A stretch of 40,521 bases of DNA from Microbacterium sp. B19 (GTDB lineage Bacteria > Actinomycetota > Actinomycetes > Actinomycetales > Microbacteriaceae): the NCBI RefSeq assembly GCF_000333395.1, contig NZ_BADA01000026.1:1-40521 (forward strand), in the 5' to 3' direction. Every line of letters starts with the position of its first letter. Position 1 is the first letter of the stretch. Under the pieces are notes generated by a model. The model had not been told where the DNA came from. It saw nothing but the letters and a program-made list of their open reading frames with translations, and did not search any database. This document shows, in pieces, positions 1-8,850 of the stretch. A program made the translations under genes and the position numbers.

Positions 1-355
1 GTCGCCATCGTGCAGCTCGCGATCGTCGGGATCACCTCCGGGCTGACGATGGGGCGCCCACGGGCCCCTGCACAAGACGGTCCTCCTGGCCGCAGGCGCC
101 GTCACGGCGATCCCGCTCCTGCTCTTCGCCGCGGGCGCGCGTCGTGCGCCCTTGACGGTGATGGGGCTCATCCAGTTCGTCGCCCCGATCATCCAGTTCG
201 GCATCGGCGTGTGGGTCCTCCACGAGCCGATGACCGTCGAGCGGTGGATCGGATTCGGACTCGTCTGGCTCGCGCTCGTCGTGCTGAGCGCGGACTCGCT
301 GATCGCCGCCCGGGGGCGTCGCCTGGCGGTCTCGGACGTCGCGGAACCGGTTTAG
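1..355 (+). pseudogene. rarD: RarD/EamA-family exporter, C-terminal part, frame disrupted
   Basis: The 3' end of a drug/metabolite exporter of the RarD (EamA) type, an inner-membrane protein with about ten helices; the beginning lies outside the window. The first frame reads VAIVQLAIVGITSGLT and stops matching near base 48. The match resumes in the next frame as WGAHGPLHKTVLLAAGA and runs through LIQFVAPIIQFGIGVW to a TAG stop. The family's late helices and the loop with HEPMT are recognisable. One extra base (or two missing) at about 49 separates the halves, so as written no single frame covers the gene. This could be a real pseudogene or a base-calling error. Nothing can be said about the promoter or the N-terminal half. 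Confidence 0.7.
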
Positions 356-537
356 TCGCGGCGCGCGTCACGGCGGACGATCCGGCCGCGAAGGCGGACG
401 ATTTCCACGCAACGGACGTGCCCTTCATAACGATTTCGGCGCAGTCGTCCAGCGAAAACACATTCGTAACACATGCCGGTTAGGTTCGAGCCACTTGCGT
501 GGCGTGGCCGCGCACCATCATCGAAAGGACGAGCCAG

Positions 538-1848
538 ATGGTTCAATCCAAGAAGGCGTGGTTCGCCGTCGCAGCGCTGGCTGCAGCAGCCACCCTCACG
601 CTCGCCGGCTGTGGCGGCGGGAGCAGTGACGCCGGATCCTCGGAGTCGGCCGCACCCGCGGGCAGCTACACGAGCCAGGACTGCGCGAGCGACGCCACGA
701 GCGCGACGACCCTGAAGGTCGGCACGATCCTGCCGCAGACCGGCACGCTCGCCTTCCTCGGCCCGCCCGAGATCGCGGGTGTCGGCCTCGCCGTCAGTGA
801 CATCGTCGACGCGGGGGACTCGGCCTGCACGTTCTGGACCGACTCGGGTGACTCCACCGACATGGCGGTCTCCTCGGCCTCCGCCGACAAGCTCATCGAC
901 GCCAAGGTCTCCGTCGCCATCGGTGCCGCGTCCTCCTCGGTCTCGCTGAACGTCGTCGACAAGCTCGCGGCCGCGCCGATCGTCCAGATCTCGCCCGCCA
1001 ACACGTCGGCCGAACTGTCCGGCAAGTCTCCGTTCTACTTCCGCACCGCTCCGCCGGACACCGTGCAGGGCTCGGCGCTCGGTCAGCTCATCGTCGGTGA
1101 CGGCCACCAGAACGTCGCGTTCCTCGTCTTCAACGACGCGTACGGCACGGGTCTCCGTGACGTCATCCAGAAGACGGTCGAAGAGGCCGGCGGCACGGTG
1201 ACGTACGGCGGCACCGGCAAGGGCCAGGAGTTCCCGCCCGGACAGACCACGTTCTCGTCCGAGGTCACCGCGGCCATCGCCTCCAAGCCCGACGCCATCG
1301 TCGTCATCGCGTTCGACGAGACCAAGGCCATCGTGCCCGAGCTCGTCTCGCAGAGCTGGGACATGAAGTCGACGTACTACACCGACGGCAACACGTCGGA
1401 CTACTCGAAGGTGTTCGACAAGGGCACGCTCGAGGGCGCGAAGGGCACCATCCCCGGTGCCAACGCGGCTGACGACTTCAAGAAGCGCCTCTCCGACTGG
1501 CACCAGAGCGTCGAGGGTTCGGCCCTGTCCGACTACTCGTACGGTGCGGAGTCCTACGACGCGACCATCCTCGCGGCCCTCGCGGCCAAGAAGGGCGGCG
1601 CGACCGACCCGACGACCATCCAGAAGAACCTGGCGGCCGTCTCGGGTGCCTCCGGCGGCACCGAGTGCTCCACCTACAAGGAGTGCGCGGACCTGATCGC
1701 CAAGGGCGACAGCATCCAGTACAAGGGTGTTTCCGGCGTCGGCCCGTTCAACGCGAAGAACGACCCGTCGAGCGCCTTCATCGGTATCTACGACTTCGAC
1801 GCCGACAACAAGCCCGTGTGGAAGAGCGCGGTCGAGGGCAAGTCCTAA
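538..1848 (+). CDS. livK: branched-chain amino acid ABC transporter substrate-binding lipoprotein
   Basis: A 436-residue periplasmic-binding-type protein that should capture branched-chain or related amino acids outside the membrane and hand them to the LivHMGF transporter encoded beside it. A lipoprotein signal peptide ends in LAGC (Cys25), followed by a Gly/Ser linker. The receptor fold starts at about residue 55 with LKVGTILPQTG, typical of the type I LivJ/LivK family. I chose the ATG preceded by GAAAGGA, because the upstream in-frame start would put charged residues ahead of the signal peptide. About 180 bases before it hold no gene and only a weak TAGGTT -10 candidate at 481. Unusually, this gene points towards the transporter operon instead of leading it, and it has its own terminator. 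Confidence 0.9.
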   Translation: MVQSKKAWFAVAALAAAATLTLAGCGGGSSDAGSSESAAPAGSYTSQDCASDATSATTLKVGTILPQTGTLAFLGPPEIAGVGLAVSDIVDAGDSACTFWTDSGDSTDMAVSSASADKLIDAKVSVAIGAASSSVSLNVVDKLAAAPIVQISPANTSAELSGKSPFYFRTAPPDTVQGSALGQLIVGDGHQNVAFLVFNDAYGTGLRDVIQKTVEEAGGTVTYGGTGKGQEFPPGQTTFSSEVTAAIASKPDAIVVIAFDETKAIVPELVSQSWDMKSTYYTDGNTSDYSKVFDKGTLEGAKGTIPGANAADDFKKRLSDWHQSVEGSALSDYSYGAESYDATILAALAAKKGGATDPTTIQKNLAAVSGASGGTECSTYKECADLIAKGDSIQYKGVSGVGPFNAKNDPSSAFIGIYDFDADNKPVWKSAVEGKS

Positions 1849-1866
1849 GCACCCCGCTTCACGCCG

Positions 1867-1899
1867 AAGGGCGGTCCCGGTTCGCCGGGGCCGCCCTTT
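1867..1899 (+). terminator. Rho-independent-like terminator after livK
   Basis: The arms GGGCGGTCCCGG and CCGGGGCCGCCC pair around a TTCG tetraloop with one G·T pair, flanked by AA on one side and TTT on the other, 18 bases after the livK stop. Confidence 0.85.
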
Positions 1900-1920
1900 C
1901 GCGTGTCCGGTGGGGCACCT

Positions 1921-2080
1921 GCGGGGGCGCGTGTGCGGCGCGGGATGCCGCGGCGTTGTGTCGGGTACGTCGGGGAGGGACTTCGGCGGTCTGGCGGGGG
2001 CAGGATGCCGCGGCGTGGGGCCGGGGGCGCGTCGGGCGGGACATCGGCGGTCTGGCGGGAGCAGGATGCCGACGGCGGTA
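1921..2080. repeat. degenerate ~60-bp tandem repeat between livK and livF
   Basis: Two and a half units with a 60-61 bp period. Each contains GGATGCCGCGGCG-like and CGGCGGTCTGGCGGG-like blocks, at 1943/2003/2063 and 1983/2044. The 349-base gap between the two convergent liv transcription units contains only this array and the two hairpins on either side. Long open frames cross it, but they are Pro/Arg-rich low-complexity translations without a ribosome site, so I see no gene here. Confidence 0.75.
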
Positions 2081-2151
2081 CGCCCGCGTGGAGGGGGCCG
2101 TGAGGTGGTGGAGGCGTGGGGGAGTGGCATCCATCCCTTCCGCGGAACGAC

Positions 2152-2179
2152 GATGCCCCCGGCCGGAGCCGGGGGCATC
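2152..2179. terminator. perfect 12-bp hairpin, terminator of the liv operon
   Basis: GATGCCCCCGGC and GCCGGGGGCATC pair perfectly around CGGA, 18 bases past the livF stop. It lies between two convergent units and could act in either direction. No T-run follows. Confidence 0.75.
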
Positions 2180-2197
2180 GAACGAGCGAGGGGCGGG

Positions 2198-2953
2198 TCA
2201 GGCGGCGCCCTCGACGTCGGTCGCGAGCGTGCCGAGGTACAGCTGGATCACCTTGGGGTCGTTCGCGAGCTCGCGGCCCGTGCCCGTGTAGGCGTCCTTC
2301 CCCTGGTCGAGGACGTACGCGCGGTCGCAGATCTGCAGGCAGCGACGGGCGTTCTGCTCGACCATGATCACCGAGACGCCGGCCTTGTTGATACGGCGCG
2401 TGCGGATGAACGTCTCGTCCTGGCGGACGGGGGAGAGGCCGGCCGACGGCTCGTCGAGCAGCAGCACGGACGGGTCCATCATGAGGGCGCGGGCCATGGC
2501 GACGGACTGGCGCTCGCCGCCCGAGAGCGAACCCGCGCGCTGACCACGACGGTCGGCGAGCACGGGGAAGATCTCGAAGATACGCTCCAGCTGCGTCTGG
2601 AACTCCCGCGGCTTCTGGTAGATGCCCATCTGGAGGTTCTCTTCGATCGTCAGCGACGGGAAGACGTTGTTCGTCTGCGGGACGAAGCCGACGCCCTGCT
2701 TCACGAGACGGTTCGGCTTCCACCCGGTGATGTCCGTGCCCTTGAGCGACACGGACCCCTGTCGGATCGACACCTGGCCGAACACCGCCTTGAGGAACGT
2801 CGACTTGCCGGCGCCGTTGGGACCGATGATGCCGATGAGCTCACCGGGGTGGGCGACGATGTTCACGCCGTTGAGGATGTTGATACCGGGCAGGTAGCCG
2901 GCGTGCAGGTCCTTGGCGACGAGAACCGGCTGCGATTCGGTGGGCGTGCTCAC
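2198..2953 (-). CDS. livF: branched-chain amino acid ABC transporter ATP-binding protein LivF
   Basis: A 251-residue cytoplasmic ATPase, one of two nucleotide-binding subunits powering the LivHM permease. It has a Walker A GPNGAGKST, a signature LSGGERQ, a Walker B VLLLDEPSAG and the LivF-type C-terminal region. The GTG start is preceded by GGAAAGGAG at the right distance and overlaps the livG stop as GTGA, so the two are translationally coupled. Length and sequence are ordinary for LivF. It is the last gene of livHMGF and is followed by a strong hairpin. Substrate specificity cannot be read from the ATPase. Confidence 0.93.
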   Translation of the reverse strand: MSTPTESQPVLVAKDLHAGYLPGINILNGVNIVAHPGELIGIIGPNGAGKSTFLKAVFGQVSIRQGSVSLKGTDITGWKPNRLVKQGVGFVPQTNNVFPSLTIEENLQMGIYQKPREFQTQLERIFEIFPVLADRRGQRAGSLSGGERQSVAMARALMMDPSVLLLDEPSAGLSPVRQDETFIRTRRINKAGVSVIMVEQNARRCLQICDRAYVLDQGKDAYTGTGRELANDPKVIQLYLGTLATDVEGAA

Positions 2954-3957
2954 GAGCGCGTCTCCTTTCCGAGAGCCTCGTCGACGCGAGCCTCCTCCTT
3001 GGCGTCTTCCTCGGCGGCTTCCTCCGCGAGGGCGATCGCCGTCGTGTCCGAGAGCAGCGCATCGTCGCCGAGGTCGGTGTCGTGGTGGGCGCCGAGGTAG
3101 GCGTCCACGACGGCCTGCTGCGACATGACCTCGCCGGCCGTGCCTTCCGCCACGATCGTGCCCTGGGCCATGACGACGACCCAGTCCGAGATGTGGCGGA
3201 CCATGTGCATGTCGTGCTCGACGAACAGGACGGTGGTGCCGTCGTCGCGCAGGGCCTGGATGTGTCCGAGGAGCGACTGCGTGAGCGCGGGGTTCACGCC
3301 GGCCATGGGCTCGTCGAGCATGATCATCTTCGGGTCGCTCATGAGCGCGCGCGCCATCTCGAGGAGCTTCTTCTGGCCGCCCGAGAGCGAGCCCGCGAGA
3401 TCCTCGCGCTTCTCGTAGAGCTTGAAGCGCTGCAGGAGTTCCTCCGCCTTCGCGGTGATCTCCTGCTCGCGGGCCTTCCACAGCGGGCGGATGAGCGCGA
3501 CGGCCATGTTCTCGCCCGGCTGGCTGTTCGCCCCGAGCAGCATGTTCTCCATCACCGTCATGCGCGAGAGCGCCTTGGTGAGCTGGAACGTGCGGACCAT
3601 GCCGAGTCGCGCGACCTTGGATGCCGCGGTGTCACCGAGCGTCCGACCGTCGAACGACCAGCGCGCGACGCGGTCGGCCGGCGGGCCGCCGATGAGACGG
3701 CGGGCCGACGTGGGCTTGTCGAACCCGGTGATGAGGTTGAAGAACGTCGTCTTCCCCGCACCGTTCGGGCCGATGAGGGCGGTGATGCCGCCGCGCTGCA
3801 CCTCGAGGTGCTCGACGTCGACGGCGGTCATGCCGCCGAAGCGGCGGACGATGTTGTCCACGACGAGGATGGGGTCGGGCTTGGCGGCGCCCGGTTCCTG
3901 CGGGACCCCGGAGAACGCGGCGCGCGTCCGGATGGTCGCCTCGGTCGGCTCAGACAT
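2950..3957 (-). CDS. livG: branched-chain amino acid ABC transporter ATP-binding protein LivG
   Basis: A 335-residue ATPase, the second nucleotide-binding subunit of the Liv importer. Walker A GPNGAGKTT lies at residues 63-71, followed by the LivG-type insertion, the signature LSGGQKK and the Walker B MIMLDEPMAGVNP. It is roughly 80 residues longer than a usual LivG, with about 28 extra residues at the N-terminus and an acidic, Glu/Ala-rich tail after VVDAYLGAHH. The ATG has AAGGAG upstream and the gene overlaps the end of livM by 8 bases. The tail is probably disordered; its role is unknown. Confidence 0.92.
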   Translation of the reverse strand: MSEPTEATIRTRAAFSGVPQEPGAAKPDPILVVDNIVRRFGGMTAVDVEHLEVQRGGITALIGPNGAGKTTFFNLITGFDKPTSARRLIGGPPADRVARWSFDGRTLGDTAASKVARLGMVRTFQLTKALSRMTVMENMLLGANSQPGENMAVALIRPLWKAREQEITAKAEELLQRFKLYEKREDLAGSLSGGQKKLLEMARALMSDPKMIMLDEPMAGVNPALTQSLLGHIQALRDDGTTVLFVEHDMHMVRHISDWVVVMAQGTIVAEGTAGEVMSQQAVVDAYLGAHHDTDLGDDALLSDTTAIALAEEAAEEDAKEEARVDEALGKETRS

Positions 3958-4933
3958 TGAAGCTCAGCTCCTTCTTGTTACCGAGGATGCCCTGCGGTCG
4001 GAAGATCACCAGCAGCATGAGCGCGATACCGATGAGGATCCAGGAGAACTGCTCGGTCTGCTGTCCCGACCAGACGCCCTCGGGGACGATCAGGCGCGTG
4101 ATGCCCTGGATGAAGATGCGGACGACGAAGAACAGGATGGCTCCGAGCACGGGCCCGAAGATCGTCGCGGCTCCACCGAGGAGCAGCGCCGTCCAGATGA
4201 AGAACGTCATCGATCGTCCGAGGGCGTCGGGCTGGACCGAGCTCGGGATGACGTAGATGACGCCGGCGATGCCACCGATGAGGCCACCGAGGATCAGCGC
4301 CTGCATCTTGAACGAGAACGCGCTCTTGCCGAGGCTGCGGACGGCATCCTCGTCCTCGCGGATGCCCTTGAGGACACGGCCCCACGGGCTGCGGATCAGC
4401 AGCCACACCAGGAGCAGCAGGACGGCGACGACCGCCCAGGCGACGGCCCGAACCCACCAGCCGCTGACGCCGGTGTTGTCGTAGGTCCACCACAGGATGG
4501 TGGTCTGCCCGTCGCCGAAGAACGAGAGCCCGTTGAACGGGTCGCGGTACCGGTCGCCCGGGATGCCGTTGCTGCCGTTCGTGATCGGTCCGAGCACGCT
4601 GGAGCGCCCGACCATGCGGATGATCTCGGCAGCCGAGATGGTCACGATGGCGAGGTAGTCGCCGCGGAGCTTCAGCGTCGGGACACCGAGGATGAAGCTG
4701 TAGATCAGCACCACCACGAGGGCGATGATCAGCGCGGGGACGAAGCCCAGCCCGGCCTGGACCGACACGGCGAAGCCGTACGCGCCGAGGAGCATGAAGC
4801 CCGCCTGGCCCATGTTGAGCAGGCCCGTGTACCCGAAGTGGATGTTGAGGCCGATCGCGGCGATCGCGAGTGCGGCGGTCGTGGGTGCGATGGCCGTCGA
4901 GGCCATCTCGCGGAGAAGATCGAGGAAGATCAT
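3950..4933 (-). CDS. livM: branched-chain amino acid ABC transporter permease LivM
   Basis: A 327-residue polytopic membrane permease of the Liv importer. It starts directly in a helix-rich region with the family motif GYTGLLNMGQAGFMLLGAY at about residues 34-52, and it carries the cytoplasmic coupling-loop region RSPWGRVLKGIREDEDAV, which contacts an ATPase subunit. The C-terminal RPQGILG is typical of LivM. The start lies 3 bases after the livH stop and the end overlaps livG, so the gene sits inside a tight operon. Nothing looks damaged. Confidence 0.93.
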   Translation of the reverse strand: MIFLDLLREMASTAIAPTTAALAIAAIGLNIHFGYTGLLNMGQAGFMLLGAYGFAVSVQAGLGFVPALIIALVVVLIYSFILGVPTLKLRGDYLAIVTISAAEIIRMVGRSSVLGPITNGSNGIPGDRYRDPFNGLSFFGDGQTTILWWTYDNTGVSGWWVRAVAWAVVAVLLLLVWLLIRSPWGRVLKGIREDEDAVRSLGKSAFSFKMQALILGGLIGGIAGVIYVIPSSVQPDALGRSMTFFIWTALLLGGAATIFGPVLGAILFFVVRIFIQGITRLIVPEGVWSGQQTEQFSWILIGIALMLLVIFRPQGILGNKKELSFNV

Positions 4934-4936
4934 GGG

Positions 4937-6316
4937 TCAGCCCACCCGTTCCTTGCGTCCGAAGAGTCCCTGCGGTCTCACCAGCAGCAGCAGGATGAGA
5001 AGGACGAGGGCCGTGGCGTACTTGAAGTCGCCCGGCAGCCAGATGTTGGTGAGTTCCACGGTCATGCCGATGATGAGCGCACCGAAGAGCGCGCCGAACG
5101 CGGTGCCGAGACCACCGAGAGTGACGGCGGAGAAGAGGAGCAGCAGCAGCTGCATGCCCGTCATCCAGTTGACGCCGTTGAGGACCAGACCGAGCAGGAT
5201 GCCGGAGAGGCCGGCGAGGGCGGCGGCGGTGGTCCAGATGAGCCGGACGACGCCGTCGACGTTGATGCCCGAGGCGGCGGCGAGGGCCGGGTTGTCGCTG
5301 ACCGCGCGCGTGGCGCGACCGACGCGGGTCTTCAGGAGGAAGAGGCCCACGCCGATGAGGACGACGACCGAGATGCCCATCGACACGAGCGAGTCGACGC
5401 TCAGGCTCACCGGGCCGAGGCGCACCGGCACGGGGTTGGCCGTGATGATGCGGACCGTGGAGGCGCCGATGAAGAACTGGAAGGTGTACTGCAGGGCGAG
5501 CGACATGCCGATCGTGACGATCATCAGCTGCGTGAGGCTGAGCCTGCGCTTCCGCAGGGGTCTCCAGATGCCGACGTCCTGGAAGTAGCCGAACGCCGCG
5601 CAGATGACGACGACGATGATGCCCGCGACGAAGATGTTGAGGCCCAGCACGTTCGCGAACAGGTACGCGAGCAGACCGCCGAGGGTCACGAGCTCGCCGT
5701 GCGCGAAGTTGGAGATGCCGGTCGTGCCGTAGATGAGCGAGAGGCCGACGGCGGCGAGGGCGAGAAGGAGCCCGAGACGGAGCCCGGAAGCGGCCTGCTG
5801 GGCGAGACGGCCCCAGTCGAATCCGCCGGCGCTGGCCGTGTCGGAGCCGGCGGCCGCGTCGCCGCTGCCGCCCGCGCTGCCGTTCAGCCCGATGAGGACG
5901 GCGGTCTGGGATCCGAGGTTCACGGTGCGGACCGAGGGGTCCTCGGTGCGCAGGGTGACGCCGTCCGGCAGGGTCTCGGGGTCGACGGAGACCGAGTACT
6001 CGCCCGGCTCGCTGAATCCGATGGACCACTTGCCGCTGTCGTCGGTCGTGGCCGAAGCGGTTCCGCCCGGGCCGGTGGCCGTGACGGTGACGCCACCGCC
6101 GGCGGCGGCGAGCGTGCCGTTGAGGCAACCGATCTCCGGGCTCGGCGTGCAGGCTTCGGTCTGGGTGGTGACCGGCGCGGTGGTCGCGGCGAACGCGGGC
6201 CCGGCCGACAGCGTGGCACCCAGCAGCATCGCGAGCGCTGCGGCGCAGAACGCCCAGATCAAGGCCATGCGGGGTAGAGTCCGCGATCGTGTCGCGGTGG
6301 GAGAGGAATGACCCAC
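4937..6316 (-). CDS. livH: LivH permease with N-terminal signal peptide and extracellular Ig-like domain
   Basis: A 459-residue protein. From about residue 170 to the end it is a LivH-type branched-chain amino acid permease (GTTGISNFAHGELVTLGG and later RPQGLFG). In front lies something most LivH proteins lack: a signal peptide with a likely cleavage site AFA|A after residue 43, two cysteines (56, 64), and a beta-rich segment at about 65-143 (GGVTVTATGPGG, DDSGKWSIGFSEPGEYSVSV) resembling carboxypeptidase-regulatory/Ig-like domains. A Gly/Ser/Ala linker at 144-165 follows. I chose the GTG start because GGAG sits 7 bases upstream; the ATG 48 bases later lacks a ribosome site. It is the first gene of livHMGF. 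The outer domain might assist LivK docking, but that is inference. Confidence 0.9.
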   Translation of the reverse strand: MGHSSPTATRSRTLPRMALIWAFCAAALAMLLGATLSAGPAFAATTAPVTTQTEACTPSPEIGCLNGTLAAAGGGVTVTATGPGGTASATTDDSGKWSIGFSEPGEYSVSVDPETLPDGVTLRTEDPSVRTVNLGSQTAVLIGLNGSAGGSGDAAAGSDTASAGGFDWGRLAQQAASGLRLGLLLALAAVGLSLIYGTTGISNFAHGELVTLGGLLAYLFANVLGLNIFVAGIIVVVICAAFGYFQDVGIWRPLRKRRLSLTQLMIVTIGMSLALQYTFQFFIGASTVRIITANPVPVRLGPVSLSVDSLVSMGISVVVLIGVGLFLLKTRVGRATRAVSDNPALAAASGINVDGVVRLIWTTAAALAGLSGILLGLVLNGVNWMTGMQLLLLLFSAVTLGGLGTAFGALFGALIIGMTVELTNIWLPGDFKYATALVLLILLLLVRPQGLFGRKERVG

Positions 6317-6336
6317 GGAGTCTCCAGTTCGGCAGC

Positions 6337-6360
6337 GCTGACGATGTCGTTCTCGTCAGC
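6337..6360. promoter_or_regulatory. perfect 8-bp inverted repeat in the livH leader
   Basis: GCTGACGA and TCGTCAGC are separated by 8 bases and lie just upstream of the livH ribosome site on the - strand. It could be an operator or an mRNA hairpin affecting livH. The rest of the 250-base divergent livH/guaB region has several shorter palindromes, such as GCCGTTACCGAACGGC at about 6409. Confidence 0.4.
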
Positions 6361-6487
6361 TTCGACGATCGACGCTACGAGCGTAATGTGTCGTTCGTGT
6401 TTCGGCCCGAAGCCGTTACCGAACGGCATCGTGGCGATCCTTCTCCCGAAACGCATTCTCGGGAATGATCCGGCCCCTCTCGGCGCT

Positions 6488-8071
<1,584 letters not shown>

Positions 8072-8081
8072 GCCTGATTTC

Positions 8082-8113
8082 GAAGGGCCGGGCGAGTGAC
8101 CGCCCGGCCCTTC
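8082..8113 (+). terminator. terminator after guaB
   Basis: The 13-bp arms GAAGGGCCGGGCG and CGCCCGGCCCTTC are perfectly complementary around AGTGAC, 10 bases after the stop. No T-tract follows. Confidence 0.85.
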
Positions 8114-8133
8114 GGCGTTCCCGGGTGCGCGGC

Positions 8134-8139
8134 TACGCT
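8134..8139 (+). promoter_or_regulatory. -10 element of a probable leaderless promoter
   Basis: TACGCT is followed by exactly 6 bases and then the ATG of the TMEM175-like gene. No Shine-Dalgarno site is present. Confidence 0.6.
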
Positions 8140-8145
8140 GTGCGC

Positions 8146-8841
8146 ATGATCCGACGTGAGGGGCATCCCTCGGTCACGGTCTCGGCTCGACGCACCGAGG
8201 CGTACACGGATGGCGTCTTCGCGATCGCGGCGACGCTGCTCGTCCTTGACCTCACGTCGCAGTCGCTCGGCGAGGTGGGATCGGATGCCGATCTCGCCCG
8301 CGCCCTGCGCGACATGCTGCATCCGGTCTTCTCGTTCGTCATCAGCTTCCTGGTGCTCTGCATCATGTGGATGACGCACGTGCGACAGTTCGAGTGGATC
8401 GTCCGGATCGACAACGCCGGGATGTGGATCAACAACCTGCGCCTCCTGCTGGTCGTCCTCGTTCCCTTCACGACCTCGCTGGACACCGACTACTCCGCCT
8501 ACCTGCTCGGGCGCGTCCTGCTGCCGGTGAACTTCTTCCTGGCGATCCTCGTGGGCTGGCTCCAGTGGACCTGGGCTCTCCGCTCGGGTGCGATCCCCGA
8601 CCTCTCGCGCGACGACGCGAGACGCCTGGGACGCGCGGCCCTCAGCGCCGTGATCATCAGCGGGCTCGCGGTCGCCGTGAGCCCCCTGGTGGGGTCGGCG
8701 GGGTTCCTCCTGTTCTTCCTCGACGGGCCGCTGACGCGGCTGCTCCGAGGGGCGGACGCCCCGACCGATCCCGTCGCTGCGCGCGCGACGCCCCCGGGGG
8801 AGCCGGGGGCGTCGCGCGGGGCGGACCCGCGAGAGGGCTGA
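8146..8841 (+). CDS. TMEM175/DUF1211-family potassium-channel-like membrane protein
   Basis: A 231-residue protein with about six membrane helices. The first helix contains RTEAYTDGVFAIAATLLVLDL, the position of the family's RxxxFSD signature, here with Tyr-Thr-Asp in place of Phe-Ser-Asp. Family members form tetrameric K+-permeable channels, which is the inferred role. The C-terminal 30 residues are charged and probably cytosolic. The ATG sits 6 bases after a TACGCT hexamer, suggesting leaderless translation; a GTG two codons upstream is possible but less consistent. The gene converges on the DHA2 transporter gene with a 9-base gap. Confidence 0.85.
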   Translation: MIRREGHPSVTVSARRTEAYTDGVFAIAATLLVLDLTSQSLGEVGSDADLARALRDMLHPVFSFVISFLVLCIMWMTHVRQFEWIVRIDNAGMWINNLRLLLVVLVPFTTSLDTDYSAYLLGRVLLPVNFFLAILVGWLQWTWALRSGAIPDLSRDDARRLGRAALSAVIISGLAVAVSPLVGSAGFLLFFLDGPLTRLLRGADAPTDPVAARATPPGEPGASRGADPREG

Positions 8842-8850
8842 GCGACGGGT

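Noticed and set aside
352-2178. 608-codon open frame opposite livK
   Set aside because: Its N-terminal part translates the tandem repeat and the rest mirrors livK.
3422-6277. 951-codon open frame opposite livHMG
   Set aside because: Composition is the typical reverse translation of membrane and ATPase genes; no domain and the real genes are on the other strand.
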